Part shown: one piece after another, positions 50,597-59,107 of the stretch
Position numbering within the stretch: the first letter of the stretch is position 1
Layout: every line of letters starts with the position of its first letter
From: Actinomadura madurae
GTDB taxonomy: Bacteria > Actinomycetota > Actinomycetes > Streptosporangiales > Streptosporangiaceae
Length of the DNA: 64,000 nt
NCBI RefSeq assembly: GCF_900115095.1
Contig: NZ_FOVH01000003.1
Location: forward strand, 372,001 to 436,000
Direction of reading: 5' to 3'
Notes under the pieces: generated by a model
The model's input: the letters and a program-made list of their open reading frames with translations, nothing else
Database searches by the model: none
Told to the model about the DNA's origin: nothing
Made by a program: the position numbers and the translations under genes

Positions 50597-51251
50597 TCTC
50601 GACGAAGCCGGCCCGGGGGGCGCGGGGGGCCGCTCCCCGTCCACGGGCCACGATCCCGTCCAGGACGAGACCGACGAGCGGGCGGACGGCCCGCGCGTCG
50701 CGCTGAAGATCCTCGTCGCCGGCGGGTTCGGCGTCGGGAAGACGACGCTGGTCGGCGCGGTCAGCGAGATCCGGCCGCTGCGCACCGAGGAGGCGCTGAC
50801 CGACGCGAGCGTCGGCGTGGACGACCTCGACGGCGTCGCCGCCAAGACGACCACGACGGTGGCGATGGACTTCGGCCGCATCACGCTGCGCGACGGCGTC
50901 GCGATCTACCTGTTCGGGACGCCCGGCCAGGAGCGGTTCTGGTTCATGTGGAACGAGTTGTCGCGCGGCGCGCTCGGCGCGGTCGTGCTCGCCGACACGC
51001 GGCGGCTGATGGCGAGCTTCGCCTCGATCGACTACTTCGAGCGCAAGGGCACCCCGTTCATCGTCGCCGTCAACTGCTTCGACGACGCGGACCACTACGA
51101 GCCGCCCGAGATCCGCTCGGCGCTGGACATCGACCCGCACGTCCCCGTCCTGCTGTGCGACGCGCGGCACGCGGGGTCGGCGAAGCAGGTGCTGGTGTCG
51201 CTGGTCGAGCACGCGCTGCGGCTCGCCGGCGGCACCCGGCACGCCTCCTAG
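50577..51251 (+). CDS. MglA/Ras-like GTPase (CvnD-like)
   Basis: The 224-residue protein has the P-loop VAGGFGVGKTTLV (about 48-60), switch region TTTTVAMDFG, the GTPGQERF motif (Gly in place of Asp of DTPGQ), and NCFDDAD where NKxD is usual, as in the conservon branch. CAGGAGGG lies 7 bp before the ATG at 50577. The CYP450 sometimes found as a fifth conservon gene is absent. Confidence 0.92.
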   Translation: MSSVRSSLDEAGPGGAGGRSPSTGHDPVQDETDERADGPRVALKILVAGGFGVGKTTLVGAVSEIRPLRTEEALTDASVGVDDLDGVAAKTTTTVAMDFGRITLRDGVAIYLFGTPGQERFWFMWNELSRGALGAVVLADTRRLMASFASIDYFERKGTPFIVAVNCFDDADHYEPPEIRSALDIDPHVPVLLCDARHAGSAKQVLVSLVEHALRLAGGTRHAS

Positions 51252-51772
51252 TCCGCCGCTCCCCGGTCCGCCGCTCCCTGCCCGCCGGGCCGGTCGTCGG
51301 TCTCCGGCGGGCCCATGACGATCTCGTCGACCCCGACGTCGTGCCCGTCGGCACATCTGACCTGCGCCGTCACCCGCTCGCCGCAGTCGCTGTGGGTCAG
51401 CATGACCTGGCGCCCCTCGTCGCCGGGCAGGTAGTTCTCGCCCCACTCCATGAGGCTGACGAGGGTCGGCGCGAGGTCCAGGCCCATCTTCGTCAGGTGG
51501 TACTCGTAGCGCGTGCGCTGCCCGGGCTCCTGGTAGGGCTCCTTGCTGAGCAGGCCGAAGTCCACGAGATGGCGCAGCCGGGCGGTGACGGCCGATTCGG
51601 TCATGCCCAGGTTGCGCACGAAGTCACCGAAACGGTTGGTCCCGAAGAAGGCCTCGCTGAGCACCAGGACCGCCGACGGCGGACCGAGCGCGGCCAGGGT
51701 CCTCGCGACCGGGCAGTTCTGCATCGACCAGGCGTCACGGTCGGCGAAGTGCCCCTCAAGTGCGATTGTCAC
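51248..51772 (-). CDS. HxlR-family transcriptional regulator
   Basis: The 174-residue protein has the HxlR winged helix (about 15-105; SMQNCPVARTLAALGPPSAVLVLSEAFFGTNRFGDFVRNLGMTESAVTARLRHLVDFGLL) including the redox-type Cys in NCPVAR. A C-terminal extension (about 120-174) has TDDRPGGQGAAD at the end. GTG at 51772 (VTIALEGHF) is chosen; the longer TTG start at 51808 would fall inside an operator. It overlaps the conservon GTPase stop by 4 bp tail-to-tail and diverges from the MFS gene. Confidence 0.88.
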   Translation of the reverse strand: MTIALEGHFADRDAWSMQNCPVARTLAALGPPSAVLVLSEAFFGTNRFGDFVRNLGMTESAVTARLRHLVDFGLLSKEPYQEPGQRTRYEYHLTKMGLDLAPTLVSLMEWGENYLPGDEGRQVMLTHSDCGERVTAQVRCADGHDVGVDEIVMGPPETDDRPGGQGAADRGAAD

Positions 51773-51790
51773 CCGCCCACTATAAACCTG

Positions 51791-51855
51791 CTGACTTCGC
51801 TTGACCAAAGTCAGGTGGCTCGCTAGCCTCCCTGACTATGGTGGAACAAAGTCAG
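51791..51855. promoter_or_regulatory. two matched HxlR operators over the MFS promoter and start
   Basis: CTGACTT-N10-AAGTCAG occurs at 51791-51814, and CTGACTA-N10-AAGTCAG at 51832-51855, the second overlapping the MFS ATG at 51838. Spacing and arms are the same, with one mismatch, so a single dimeric regulator likely binds both. Confidence 0.72.
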
Positions 51856-53262
51856 GTGCGCACGGGGCCGGTGCTCGCGGTGCTCTCCGTCGCCTCCTTC
51901 ATGGCGGGCCTCGACCTGTTCATCGTCAACGTGGCCTTCGACGACATCGGCCGCGACTTCGCCGGGCAGTCCATGGCCGACCTGTCCTGGGTCCTCAACG
52001 GCTACGCCATCGTCTTCGCCGCGCTGCTCGTCCCGCTCGGGCGGCTCGCCGACCGCTACGGCCGCAAGAAGGGCCTCGTCCTCGGCCTCATCGTCTTCAC
52101 CCTCGCCTCCCAGGCCTGCGCCGCCGCCCCCGACCTGTGGTCCCTGGTCGCCTTCCGCGTCCTGCAGGCCGCGGGCGCCGCCGCCCTCATCCCCACCAGC
52201 CTCGGGCTCCTGCTGTCGGCCTTCCCCGCCGCCCGCCGCGGCGGCGCCGTCCGCATCTGGTCCGCCGCCTCCGCGCTCGCCGCCGCGGCCGGCCCCGCGA
52301 TCGGCGGCGTCCTCGTCGACGTCTCCTGGCGCTGGGTCTTCGAAGTCAACATCCCCATCGGGATCGCCGCCGTCGTGCTCGCCGTCCGGCTCGTCCCCGA
52401 CTCGCGCGAAGGCGCCACCGCCCGCGTCCCCGACCTCCCCGGCACCGCCGTCCTCACCCTCGCCGTCGCGCTGCTCGCCCTCGGCGTCGTGAAGGTCAAT
52501 GACTGGCCCGGAGAGCAGACCACCCTCGTGATCGGCGCCGCCCTGCTCGGCCTCACCTGGTTCTGGCTGCGGTCCCTGCGGCACCCCGCGCCCGTCATCG
52601 AACCCGCGCTCCTCGCCGTCCGCACCTTCTTCTGGTCCAACGCCGCGATCCTGCTCTTCACCGTCGCGTTCGCCGCCAACCTGCTCCTCGGCGTCCTCTG
52701 GATGCAGCAGGTCTGGCACTACTCGCCCATCAAGACCGGGCTCGCCGTCGCGCCCGGCCCGCTGATGGTCCCCATCATGGCGCTCATCGCCGGACGCCTC
52801 GTCGCCGCGCGCGTCCCCGTCGGTCTGATCACCGCCGTCGGGTGCATGCTCTGCGCGTTCGGCGTCGTCATGATCGCGATGAGCCTCGGCCCGGCGCCCG
52901 CCTACGCGACGGAGATGCTGCCGGGCTGGCTCATCGGCGGGACGGGCGTCGGACTCGCCCTCCCCACCATCCTGTCCGCCTCCGCCGCCGACCTGCCCTC
53001 CCACCGCTACGCCACCGGCAGCGCCGTGGTCAACATGAGCCGGCAGATCGGCACCGTCCTCGGCGTCAGCCTCGCCGTCGCCGTCCTCGGCACCCCGCAC
53101 GGCTACGCCGACGCCCACACCGCCTATGTCAACTCCTGGCTGATGGTCGGGGGGTTCATGGTGATCGCAGCGATCGCCGCCCTTGGCATGACCCCCCGCC
53201 GCCTCCAGCCGACCCGCCCCGTCCCCGAGCCAGAAACGGAAGTGATCGCCGGCGCCTCATAA
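51838..53262 (+). CDS. MFS drug exporter (DHA2/EmrB-QacA type, 14 TM)
   Basis: The 474-residue protein has 13-14 predicted TM segments, motif A GRLADRYGRKKGLV between TM2 and TM3, and motif C-type AAAAGPAIGGVLVD in TM5, as in DHA2 multidrug exporters. Its promoter overlaps HxlR sites, and the HxlR gene diverges from it. ATG 51838 overlaps the second operator, so repression would block both promoter and start. Confidence 0.92.
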   Translation: MVEQSQVRTGPVLAVLSVASFMAGLDLFIVNVAFDDIGRDFAGQSMADLSWVLNGYAIVFAALLVPLGRLADRYGRKKGLVLGLIVFTLASQACAAAPDLWSLVAFRVLQAAGAAALIPTSLGLLLSAFPAARRGGAVRIWSAASALAAAAGPAIGGVLVDVSWRWVFEVNIPIGIAAVVLAVRLVPDSREGATARVPDLPGTAVLTLAVALLALGVVKVNDWPGEQTTLVIGAALLGLTWFWLRSLRHPAPVIEPALLAVRTFFWSNAAILLFTVAFAANLLLGVLWMQQVWHYSPIKTGLAVAPGPLMVPIMALIAGRLVAARVPVGLITAVGCMLCAFGVVMIAMSLGPAPAYATEMLPGWLIGGTGVGLALPTILSASAADLPSHRYATGSAVVNMSRQIGTVLGVSLAVAVLGTPHGYADAHTAYVNSWLMVGGFMVIAAIAALGMTPRRLQPTRPVPEPETEVIAGAS

Positions 53263-53332
53263 CCCCGAAGACACGGGAGACGGGCGAAGCCTTGACCCGG
53301 ACCGCAAGGCCCGGTTCGTCCGGAACCCGCAC

Positions 53333-53363
53333 AGCAGGCACCTCATCCGGAGAGGTGCCTGCT
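53333..53363 (+). terminator. intrinsic terminator after the MFS gene
   Basis: AGCAGGCACCTC (53333-53344) and GAGGTGCCTGCT (53352-53363) are perfect 12-bp arms with a 7-nt loop, followed by GTATTTATT. Confidence 0.8.
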
Positions 53364-53372
53364 GTATTTATT

Positions 53373-53419
53373 GTGGTTTTTGGGGTTGGGGCCCTGGGGG
53401 CCCCAACCCCAAAAACCAC
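53373..53419. repeat. perfect inverted repeat, 22-bp arms with 3-nt loop
   Basis: GTGGTTTTTGGGGTTGGGG (53373-53391) is fully complementary to 53401-53419; the inner CCC and GGG extend pairing to 22 bp around TGG. It lies 9 bp after the terminator. Too long and too perfect for an ordinary terminator; a REP-like element or cruciform/palindrome-forming site is possible. Confidence 0.7.
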
Positions 53420-53499
53420 GTGCGATCGCTGCATCGCTCCGGCTCGCCTAGCGGCTCGCTTCGCGATCAGGTTCTTGCTTCGCTCGAACCTGCCTTCGG

Positions 53500-53770
53500 A
53501 CGCAATCGCGACGGTTTGGGCCGTTTGGGGTTGCTGTACCGGTTGGGGTCGTCCCGCCCGACGGTTGCTGTCCCGCGCCCGACGGTTGCGCATCCCCGCC
53601 CAACTGGCTGGTTGGTGCCTTGTGGTTGCTCACCCCCCGCCCGACGGTTGCTCACCCCCGCCCGGTGGTTGCTCGCCCCGTGGCTGAGGGTTGCTGGCCA
53701 CGCGCCTGAGAGTGGCTCGCTGCGCGTTCGGCGGTTGCTCACTGCGCGGTTGCCGGTTGCTCGGCGCGGC
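53500..53770. repeat. imperfect direct-repeat tract, CGGTTGCT core
   Basis: A motif of the form CCGCCCGACGGTTGCTCAC recurs about ten times with 15-30 bp spacing and many substitutions. It is not a CRISPR array: unit and spacer lengths vary and there is no conserved full repeat. Confidence 0.6.
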
Positions 53771-53873
53771 CGGTGATCGGGGTTTGTGTCCGGTGCGCTG
53801 TTGTGAGTCGTGCAGTTGACCGGTAGTGGATGAAAGCCCGTCGCTGCGATGAGAGCCCTGCCAGCATGAGGGG

Positions 53874-56800
53874 GTGCCCTGGTCATCGCGGTCGTCTTTG
53901 GTGCTTGGCGTGTTCGTGACCACCGGCGTAGGGGTCGGTGCATCTCTGACTGATATCCCGTACACGGAGATCATTGGTGCGGCGACGGTGGCTTTCGTGG
54001 CTGCTGTGGTCGCCTTGGCGCGGTATCGCAATGGGTGGGGCTACCGGGGTGGCGCCGGGGTCCTGGCGGCGCTCGCGGCGGCGGTTCGGTCGGAGTGGAC
54101 CGCGGAATTGGCGAGGTCGGGGCAGGACGACGGGGGGACTCTGCCCATTCCGCTGGAGGTACGCGGTTCCGATGAGGGGGTCGTGCTGGAGACCGTCGAC
54201 CTTTCGGAGATCGGCGACATATTCCAGCGTGTGATGCCGGGGGGTTGGGTGATCACTGGACCTCCCGGATCGGGTAAGACGACGACCGCGATCGTCCTGG
54301 TGCTCGCCCTCCTGGAGCGCCGGCGTCCGGACGGGCCGGTTCCGGTGATGGTCTCCATGGCGGCCTGGGATCCCGCACGGCAGCCCTTCGAGGACTGGCT
54401 TGCCGAGCTGATCGCCGAGAAGTACGGGCTGCCCTCCGAGGTCGCCCGCGACCTCGTCGGCAGACGGCGGATCATCCCGATCCTGGACGGGTTCGACGAG
54501 TTGCCCGTCGAGAAGGCCGGGTGGGCGCTGCGCCGGATCAACTCGGCCGTGCGTGTGGACGACCCGCTGGTGATCGTCGCGCGGGACGGCTCCCTGGGGC
54601 GGGCCGTCGGCAGCAGGCAGGGCGAGCCGCTGCGGCGCGCCCTCGTCCTCCGGCTGATGCCGGTCCCCTTCCCACGGGTCGTCCATTACCTGGAAAGCCT
54701 GCTCCCGCAGGCGGACTATCCCGGCTGGAATCGGTGGCGGGAGGAACTCGGGCGGGACGGAGCGCTTGCGCAGGCCCTGAGCCTGCCCGCCAACATCAGG
54801 CTCGTCCGGTCGGCGTACCTGGACGACCGCCGTCCGCTGCCCGACTTCGGCTCGCTGAACGCGTCGGGGGTCGCCGAGCGGCTGCTCTCCGACTGGATCG
54901 ACCGGCTGTATCCGAGGAACGGACGGGAGCGGTCATGGCTGGGTGAGATCGCCCGGCGGTCGGGTGACGGCGTGCCCGGCGACTTCAGCTGGTGGCTCCT
55001 ACGTCGACGGTTGCCCCGTTGGGCCTTGGCCCTGCCAGTCGGTGTACTCGATCTTCTTGTCGGAGGCGTTCTTCTAGCAGGGTGCTTCGGTACGTCCACG
55101 CCGAATGTCATCGCGGCCTCCATATGGGGTGTCACATGGTTGGCCGCCCTGCTGGTCGCAGGTGGCTTCGCTCAATTCGCGGTTCGGATGCCAGTGTGGA
55201 AGACCACTGAGCCGGTCGTGCAGTTCCGTCGCAGTCTCGTCTTCCGGATGGCCTTTGCTGCTCTCGTCGGTGTCACGGGCGGACTCGCGATCGGGTCCGG
55301 GGTGACGGACGCGAGGGTCGAGAACGGGGTCTTCCTGGGCGCCGGGGTGGCCTTCAACATCCTGTCGGCGTCGAGTGTGGGTCTCTATGCGCTGTCCGTA
55401 GTGATCTTCGCTGTTCGGGGCCGGCTGCCCTGGCGGCCGTTGTCGTTCCTGGAAGAGGCGCGGCAGCAGGGTGTGGTGCGGGTGGTGGGTGGGGCCTACC
55501 AGTTCCGGTATCGGCAGATTCCGGACCTGCTCGCCGCGAATGGTCCGGATTCCCATCGTGAGTTCGGGGACGCCGAGACAGGGCAGGCATCGGGCGCTGG
55601 GCCTGGTCCTGTGGCGCGGGGTGAGCGGCTTGATGCGTTCGCTCGGGAGGCGGTTCTGGTGGAGGTGCTCGGCCTCCCGGAGGTGCTGCGGCGGGTCGAT
55701 CAGCGGGAGCCGGCGCGGTCGCGGGCGCGGCTCCAGGCGTTGGCCGCGGAGTTGATCGATGATGACCCGCTTGCCGTGGAGACTCCCGCGCGGGAGCGGG
55801 GGGAGCGGTTCGACGAGGCGCTGCTGGCGTTCGAGAAGGCGGCGGATCTGCCTTTTCTCAGCCGGTTCGTCACCGGCTATCTCGTCATCGCGGCAGGCGC
55901 TGGAGCCCTGCTGGCCGGGTTGTTCGTTGCGCGTGGCCGGTGGGGTGGGGCTTCTGATGCGATCTTCGTCGCGTGGGTGGTGCTGCTGATCTCGGTGCTC
56001 CTGTGGGCGTCGTTTCGGCGGGCCGCGGGGCAGCGGCGGGCGGTGCGGTCGCGTGATCCGGCCAAGTGGCTTCAATTGGACGCGCTCTCGCATTTGAGGC
56101 CCGCTCTAGAGCGCACCTACCGGGACTGGGTCCGGGCCATGGCGCGGGACGGGCTGCTGCCGTTGCTGAACGAGCGGCTCGGCGAGGAGCCTCCCGCCTA
56201 CACGACCGAGCTCCACGGGCTGGAGCTCGAACCGCTGAGCGGGACCGATGAGCGCGATGACCATTTCGTCCCGACCGACGCCAGCCGCCGTGTCTCGCTG
56301 CTCATCGAGGAGCTGAGCAGCGCCAGCATCGGGTTGAGCGGCGTTCGCGGGGCGGGCAAGAGCACCGTCCTGCGGCAGTTGTGCGACCCGGAGCGGCACC
56401 CTGACAACGACCTGCGGCTGCTCGTGCACGCCCCGACCGCGTACGACTCGCGCGAGTTTCTGACGCACCTGTTCATCCGCGTGTGCGAGCGGGTGGTTGG
56501 TGACCGGGGGCCCAGGCCCGCGCCCGCTCGGCGGATCCGGATGCTGGCGATGCATGTGCTTCCGTGGGCCGCGGTCGGCGCGGGGCTCGCTCTCATCGTG
56601 GGGACGCTGTACCGGGCGAAGATCGCTGATGTGGTGGGACTGCTGCCGGACCAGGCGCGGGTGTATCTGCTCGCCGGTGGCGGACTGCTGATCGCGGCGG
56701 GGGTGTCCACCCTGTTGCTGTTCAACCGCAGGCCGCACTTGCGGAGCATGACGCGGGCGCAGGTCGCCGCCCATGCCCATCTGCGGCGGCTGCGGTACCA

Positions 56801-57818
56801 GCAGGCGGTGACCCGGACCGCGACCGGCGAGATGGCGGTCCCGGGCGGCGGCAAGGTCGGCGGGCAACTCGCCGTGCAGCAGACCGAGCAGGCGCAGAGC
56901 CTGCCGGGCCTGGTCGCCGACTTCCAGGAACTGCTGAGGATGGTCGGCACCGAGCGGCGGGCGGACCGCAACAAGGTCGTCATCGGGGTGGACGAGCTGG
57001 ACAAGATCGCGACGGCGGGCGCGGCGGAGCAGTTCCTCAACGACCTCAAAGTGATCTTCGGGGTGCCCGGCTGCTACTTCCTGGTGACCGTCTCGGAGGA
57101 CGCCCTGGCCGCGTTCGGGCGGCGCAGCCTGTCGGTCAGGGACACCTTCGACAGTGCCTTCGACACGGTCGTGGAAGTCCCGCCGCTGCGTGGGGAGGAG
57201 GCCATGGCTTTGTTGAACCGGCGCGGCGTTCCCCTTCCCGTGCCGTACGTGTGGCTGTGCCATGTGATGACCGCCGGGCTGGCGCGCGACCTCATCCGTT
57301 CGGTGCGCGCGCTCGCCGCCTTGGCGGCGGAGGGGGAGTCCCGCCTCGAACTGGAGCACCTGGCCCGGGAGATGATCGCCGAGGACGTGGCCGCGGTCAT
57401 GGGAGCCCAGCTGCGGGCGGCGGCCGCCGCCGAGGAGGAGGGGACGGCCGCCCTGCTGGAGTGGCTGGCCGCCTGCGCGGACACCCCCGTCACCGGGGAC
57501 GACCTGGAAGCGGGCATCGCCACGATGCCGGAGCGGGGGCTGAGCCTCACCGCGCGCACCTTCGCCGTGCAGGCGAGGACCTACCTCGCGATCGCCGCGA
57601 CCCTCGTGCGGCTGTTCGTCGAGAACCCGAAGGACTCCGCCGAGTGGCTCCGCGGTCTCGGCGAGCGGCGCGAGGAGCGGCATCCGCTCGACAGGCTCGC
57701 CGAGATCCGCGGACTCCTGGCGAACCATCCGCAACTGGCCTGGCACGCGGTCCTGCGGCTGCGCCGGGAGGCGACGTGGCCGGTTCCTCTGCCGACGCTC
57801 GATCCGCAGGAAGGGTGA
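53874..57818 (+). CDS. membrane protein with NACHT-like and KAP-like P-loop NTPase domains
   Basis: The 1314-residue frame has two NTPases. NTPase 1: Walker A ITGPPGSGKTTTAIV (about 129-137) and Walker B IIPILDGFDELP (about 200-211), the DGxDE-type motif of NACHT proteins; two N-terminal TM segments (about 8-25 and 35-52) precede it. The middle (about 380-510, 670-715) has several TM segments. NTPase 2: Walker A LSGVRGAGKSTVLRQL (about 823), TM segments at about 892-914 and 929-950 inserted before Walker B VVIGVDELDKI (about 1035), the TM-interrupted layout typical of KAP NTPases. GTG 53874 is the first start of the frame; ribosome site unclear. N-terminal half codon use is less GC-biased. 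Role unknown; membrane-linked signalling or anti-phage defence are possible. Confidence 0.8.
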   Translation: MPWSSRSSLVLGVFVTTGVGVGASLTDIPYTEIIGAATVAFVAAVVALARYRNGWGYRGGAGVLAALAAAVRSEWTAELARSGQDDGGTLPIPLEVRGSDEGVVLETVDLSEIGDIFQRVMPGGWVITGPPGSGKTTTAIVLVLALLERRRPDGPVPVMVSMAAWDPARQPFEDWLAELIAEKYGLPSEVARDLVGRRRIIPILDGFDELPVEKAGWALRRINSAVRVDDPLVIVARDGSLGRAVGSRQGEPLRRALVLRLMPVPFPRVVHYLESLLPQADYPGWNRWREELGRDGALAQALSLPANIRLVRSAYLDDRRPLPDFGSLNASGVAERLLSDWIDRLYPRNGRERSWLGEIARRSGDGVPGDFSWWLLRRRLPRWALALPVGVLDLLVGGVLLAGCFGTSTPNVIAASIWGVTWLAALLVAGGFAQFAVRMPVWKTTEPVVQFRRSLVFRMAFAALVGVTGGLAIGSGVTDARVENGVFLGAGVAFNILSASSVGLYALSVVIFAVRGRLPWRPLSFLEEARQQGVVRVVGGAYQFRYRQIPDLLAANGPDSHREFGDAETGQASGAGPGPVARGERLDAFAREAVLVEVLGLPEVLRRVDQREPARSRARLQALAAELIDDDPLAVETPARERGERFDEALLAFEKAADLPFLSRFVTGYLVIAAGAGALLAGLFVARGRWGGASDAIFVAWVVLLISVLLWASFRRAAGQRRAVRSRDPAKWLQLDALSHLRPALERTYRDWVRAMARDGLLPLLNERLGEEPPAYTTELHGLELEPLSGTDERDDHFVPTDASRRVSLLIEELSSASIGLSGVRGAGKSTVLRQLCDPERHPDNDLRLLVHAPTAYDSREFLTHLFIRVCERVVGDRGPRPAPARRIRMLAMHVLPWAAVGAGLALIVGTLYRAKIADVVGLLPDQARVYLLAGGGLLIAAGVSTLLLFNRRPHLRSMTRAQVAAHAHLRRLRYQQAVTRTATGEMAVPGGGKVGGQLAVQQTEQAQSLPGLVADFQELLRMVGTERRADRNKVVIGVDELDKIATAGAAEQFLNDLKVIFGVPGCYFLVTVSEDALAAFGRRSLSVRDTFDSAFDTVVEVPPLRGEEAMALLNRRGVPLPVPYVWLCHVMTAGLARDLIRSVRALAALAAEGESRLELEHLAREMIAEDVAAVMGAQLRAAAAAEEEGTAALLEWLAACADTPVTGDDLEAGIATMPERGLSLTARTFAVQARTYLAIAATLVRLFVENPKDSAEWLRGLGERREERHPLDRLAEIRGLLANHPQLAWHAVLRLRREATWPVPLPTLDPQEG

Positions 57819-58043
57819 TCAAGGCTTCTCGTGGGTCAGTAGGTCGCCTGGTTGGCAGTCGAGTTCCCGGCACAGGGCGCTCAGGGTGGTGAAGCGGATT
57901 GCCTTGGCTCGGCCGTTTTTGAGGATGGACAGGTTCACCGGCGTCACGCCTACGCGTTCGGCCAGCTCTACCAGGGTCATGCCGCGTTCGGCCAGGAGGG
58001 CGTCCAGGTGGACGGAGATGTGGTGGGGGTCTTCCGGGGGCAT
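57819..58043 (-). CDS. small XRE-family HTH regulator (YozG-like)
   Basis: The 74-residue protein is one lambda-repressor-type HTH (HLDALLAERGMTLVELAERVGVTPVNLSILKNGRAKAIRFTTLSALCRELDCQPGDLL), the form usually paired with DUF2975 membrane proteins. ATG 58043 shares one base with the DUF2975 stop (TGATG). Its stop directly abuts the NTPase gene stop (convergent, no gap). Confidence 0.88.
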   Translation of the reverse strand: MPPEDPHHISVHLDALLAERGMTLVELAERVGVTPVNLSILKNGRAKAIRFTTLSALCRELDCQPGDLLTHEKP

Positions 58044-58648
58044 CAGACCAGGCCCTCGGTGTCGGCGCGCAGGCGGGTGCCGTGGCCGAACGCGCCTGCC
58101 AGGGCGGCGACGAGGATGGACAGGATGACGGTCGAGGTCTGCAGGGTGTAGCTGGAAGTGACGGCGTTGGTGAGGGGGGTGCCGCTGATCAGGGCCTCGG
58201 TGGTGATCATGTCGAGGGCGGGGACGGCGGTGGCGGTCACCAGGAGGGCGACGGCGATCGCGTAGAGGCGCCGGATGTTCGCCGGGACGAAGACGTCGCC
58301 CGTCCGGAACGTCGCGGCCATCCGCATGAGGATGGACAGGATCACGATGATCAGGGCGGCGTGGACGATCTGGGGGGTGGCCAGCAGGACGCGGTCCCAG
58401 AGGGTGGGGTCTGCCACTGCCAGTTCGGCGTCGTTGGTGCCTTGAAGGGTCGTGCCGCCGGATCGTAGGGGTGGCACCTCCGCTGCTTTGTCGATTCGGA
58501 CGTTCCGGGTGTCGATCGGGGGGAACGGGCCGGTCACTCCGAGGATCGGGAAGAGGGCCTGGAACAGGCCGACCAGGAGGAGGGCCAGGCCGAGGGTGAG
58601 TTCGAGGGCGTGGCTGTCGATTCGGGTCCAGGGGGATCTGGTGGTCAT
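58043..58648 (-). CDS. DUF2975 membrane protein
   Basis: The 201-residue protein has TM segments at about 17-40, 90-110, 125-148 and 165-188, with RTGDVFVPANIRRLYAIAVALL characteristic of DUF2975. These are partners of small HTH proteins and may gate their activity. The operator-like dyad at 58661-58697 lies directly upstream. Confidence 0.88.
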   Translation of the reverse strand: MTTRSPWTRIDSHALELTLGLALLLVGLFQALFPILGVTGPFPPIDTRNVRIDKAAEVPPLRSGGTTLQGTNDAELAVADPTLWDRVLLATPQIVHAALIIVILSILMRMAATFRTGDVFVPANIRRLYAIAVALLVTATAVPALDMITTEALISGTPLTNAVTSSYTLQTSTVILSILVAALAGAFGHGTRLRADTEGLV

Positions 58649-58660
58649 GACGGCTCCTTC

Positions 58661-58697
58661 GCATATCGTTTTTCGATAGTAACGGTAAACGATATGC
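58661..58697. promoter_or_regulatory. dyad-symmetric operator upstream of DUF2975/HTH
   Basis: GCATATCGTTT (58661-58671) and AAACGATATGC (58687-58697) are perfect 11-bp arms around 15 bp; the left arm also pairs with TCGATA inside the spacer (TATCG...CGATA). AT-rich, 13 bp before the start. Confidence 0.75.
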
Positions 58698-58717
58698 CGC
58701 CGTCAAGTGCCCTGCTC

Positions 58718-59107
58718 TCAGGCTTGGAGGGCGGTGATGAGCACCAGGGCCAGGGTGGCGACCGCGAAGAGGCCGTGGCCCAGGACGACCGGGATCGGGA
58801 ACGCGTGCTCGGGCGCGGTGCTCTCGGTGCGGGCGGTGGGCGGCCAGCGGGCGAACATGGCGAAGCCGAGGAGCGCCACCGGCAGGAGGACGATGAACGC
58901 GGTCCAGGCCAGGGCGGTCGTGTCGGTGAACAGGTAGGCGATCCAGACGAGCAGGCCGGCGGCGGCCAGCAGGGCGTGGCCGAAGATCACCGGGACGGGG
59001 AGCCGGGACGACCCGTCGCGGGGGCCGCCGCGGGCGATCCAGGTGCCCAGCATGACGAACCCGCCCGCGGCCGTGATGAGCCAGGCGATGAGTGCGGCGA
59101 TGGTCAT
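58718..59107 (-). CDS. small membrane protein, unknown function
   Basis: The 129-residue protein has four TM segments (about 3-22, 38-58, 66-86, 105-126) and little else. ATG 59107 has AAGGAG 7 bp upstream and overlaps the DUF2231 gene stop (ATGA), so the two are co-translated. No family recognised. Confidence 0.75.
   Translation of the reverse strand: MTIAALIAWLITAAGGFVMLGTWIARGGPRDGSSRLPVPVIFGHALLAAAGLLVWIAYLFTDTTALAWTAFIVLLPVALLGFAMFARWPPTARTESTAPEHAFPIPVVLGHGLFAVATLALVLITALQA

Larger units (their letters stand above)
53263..53873. other. 611-bp gene-free region before the double-NTPase gene
   Basis: It contains a terminator (53333-53363), a perfect long inverted repeat (53373-53419), another short hairpin (CAGGTTC/GAACCTG, near 53468-53492) and an imperfect direct-repeat tract with a CGGTTGCT core (about 53500-53770). 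No ORF here looks coded; base composition is less biased than elsewhere. Confidence 0.7.

Noticed and set aside
51773..51808. TTG start giving 12 more residues for the HxlR regulator
   Set aside because: It lies inside the first operator dyad, and the HxlR family start aligns with the GTG at 51772.
53500..53770. CRISPR array
   Set aside because: Repeat units vary in length and sequence, spacers are not unique or uniform, and no cas gene is present.
53467..53943. Minus-strand frame through the repeat tract
   Set aside because: The repeated SNRRAGGEQP-type product just reads the DNA repeats; no start signal and it runs over the control region of the NTPase gene.
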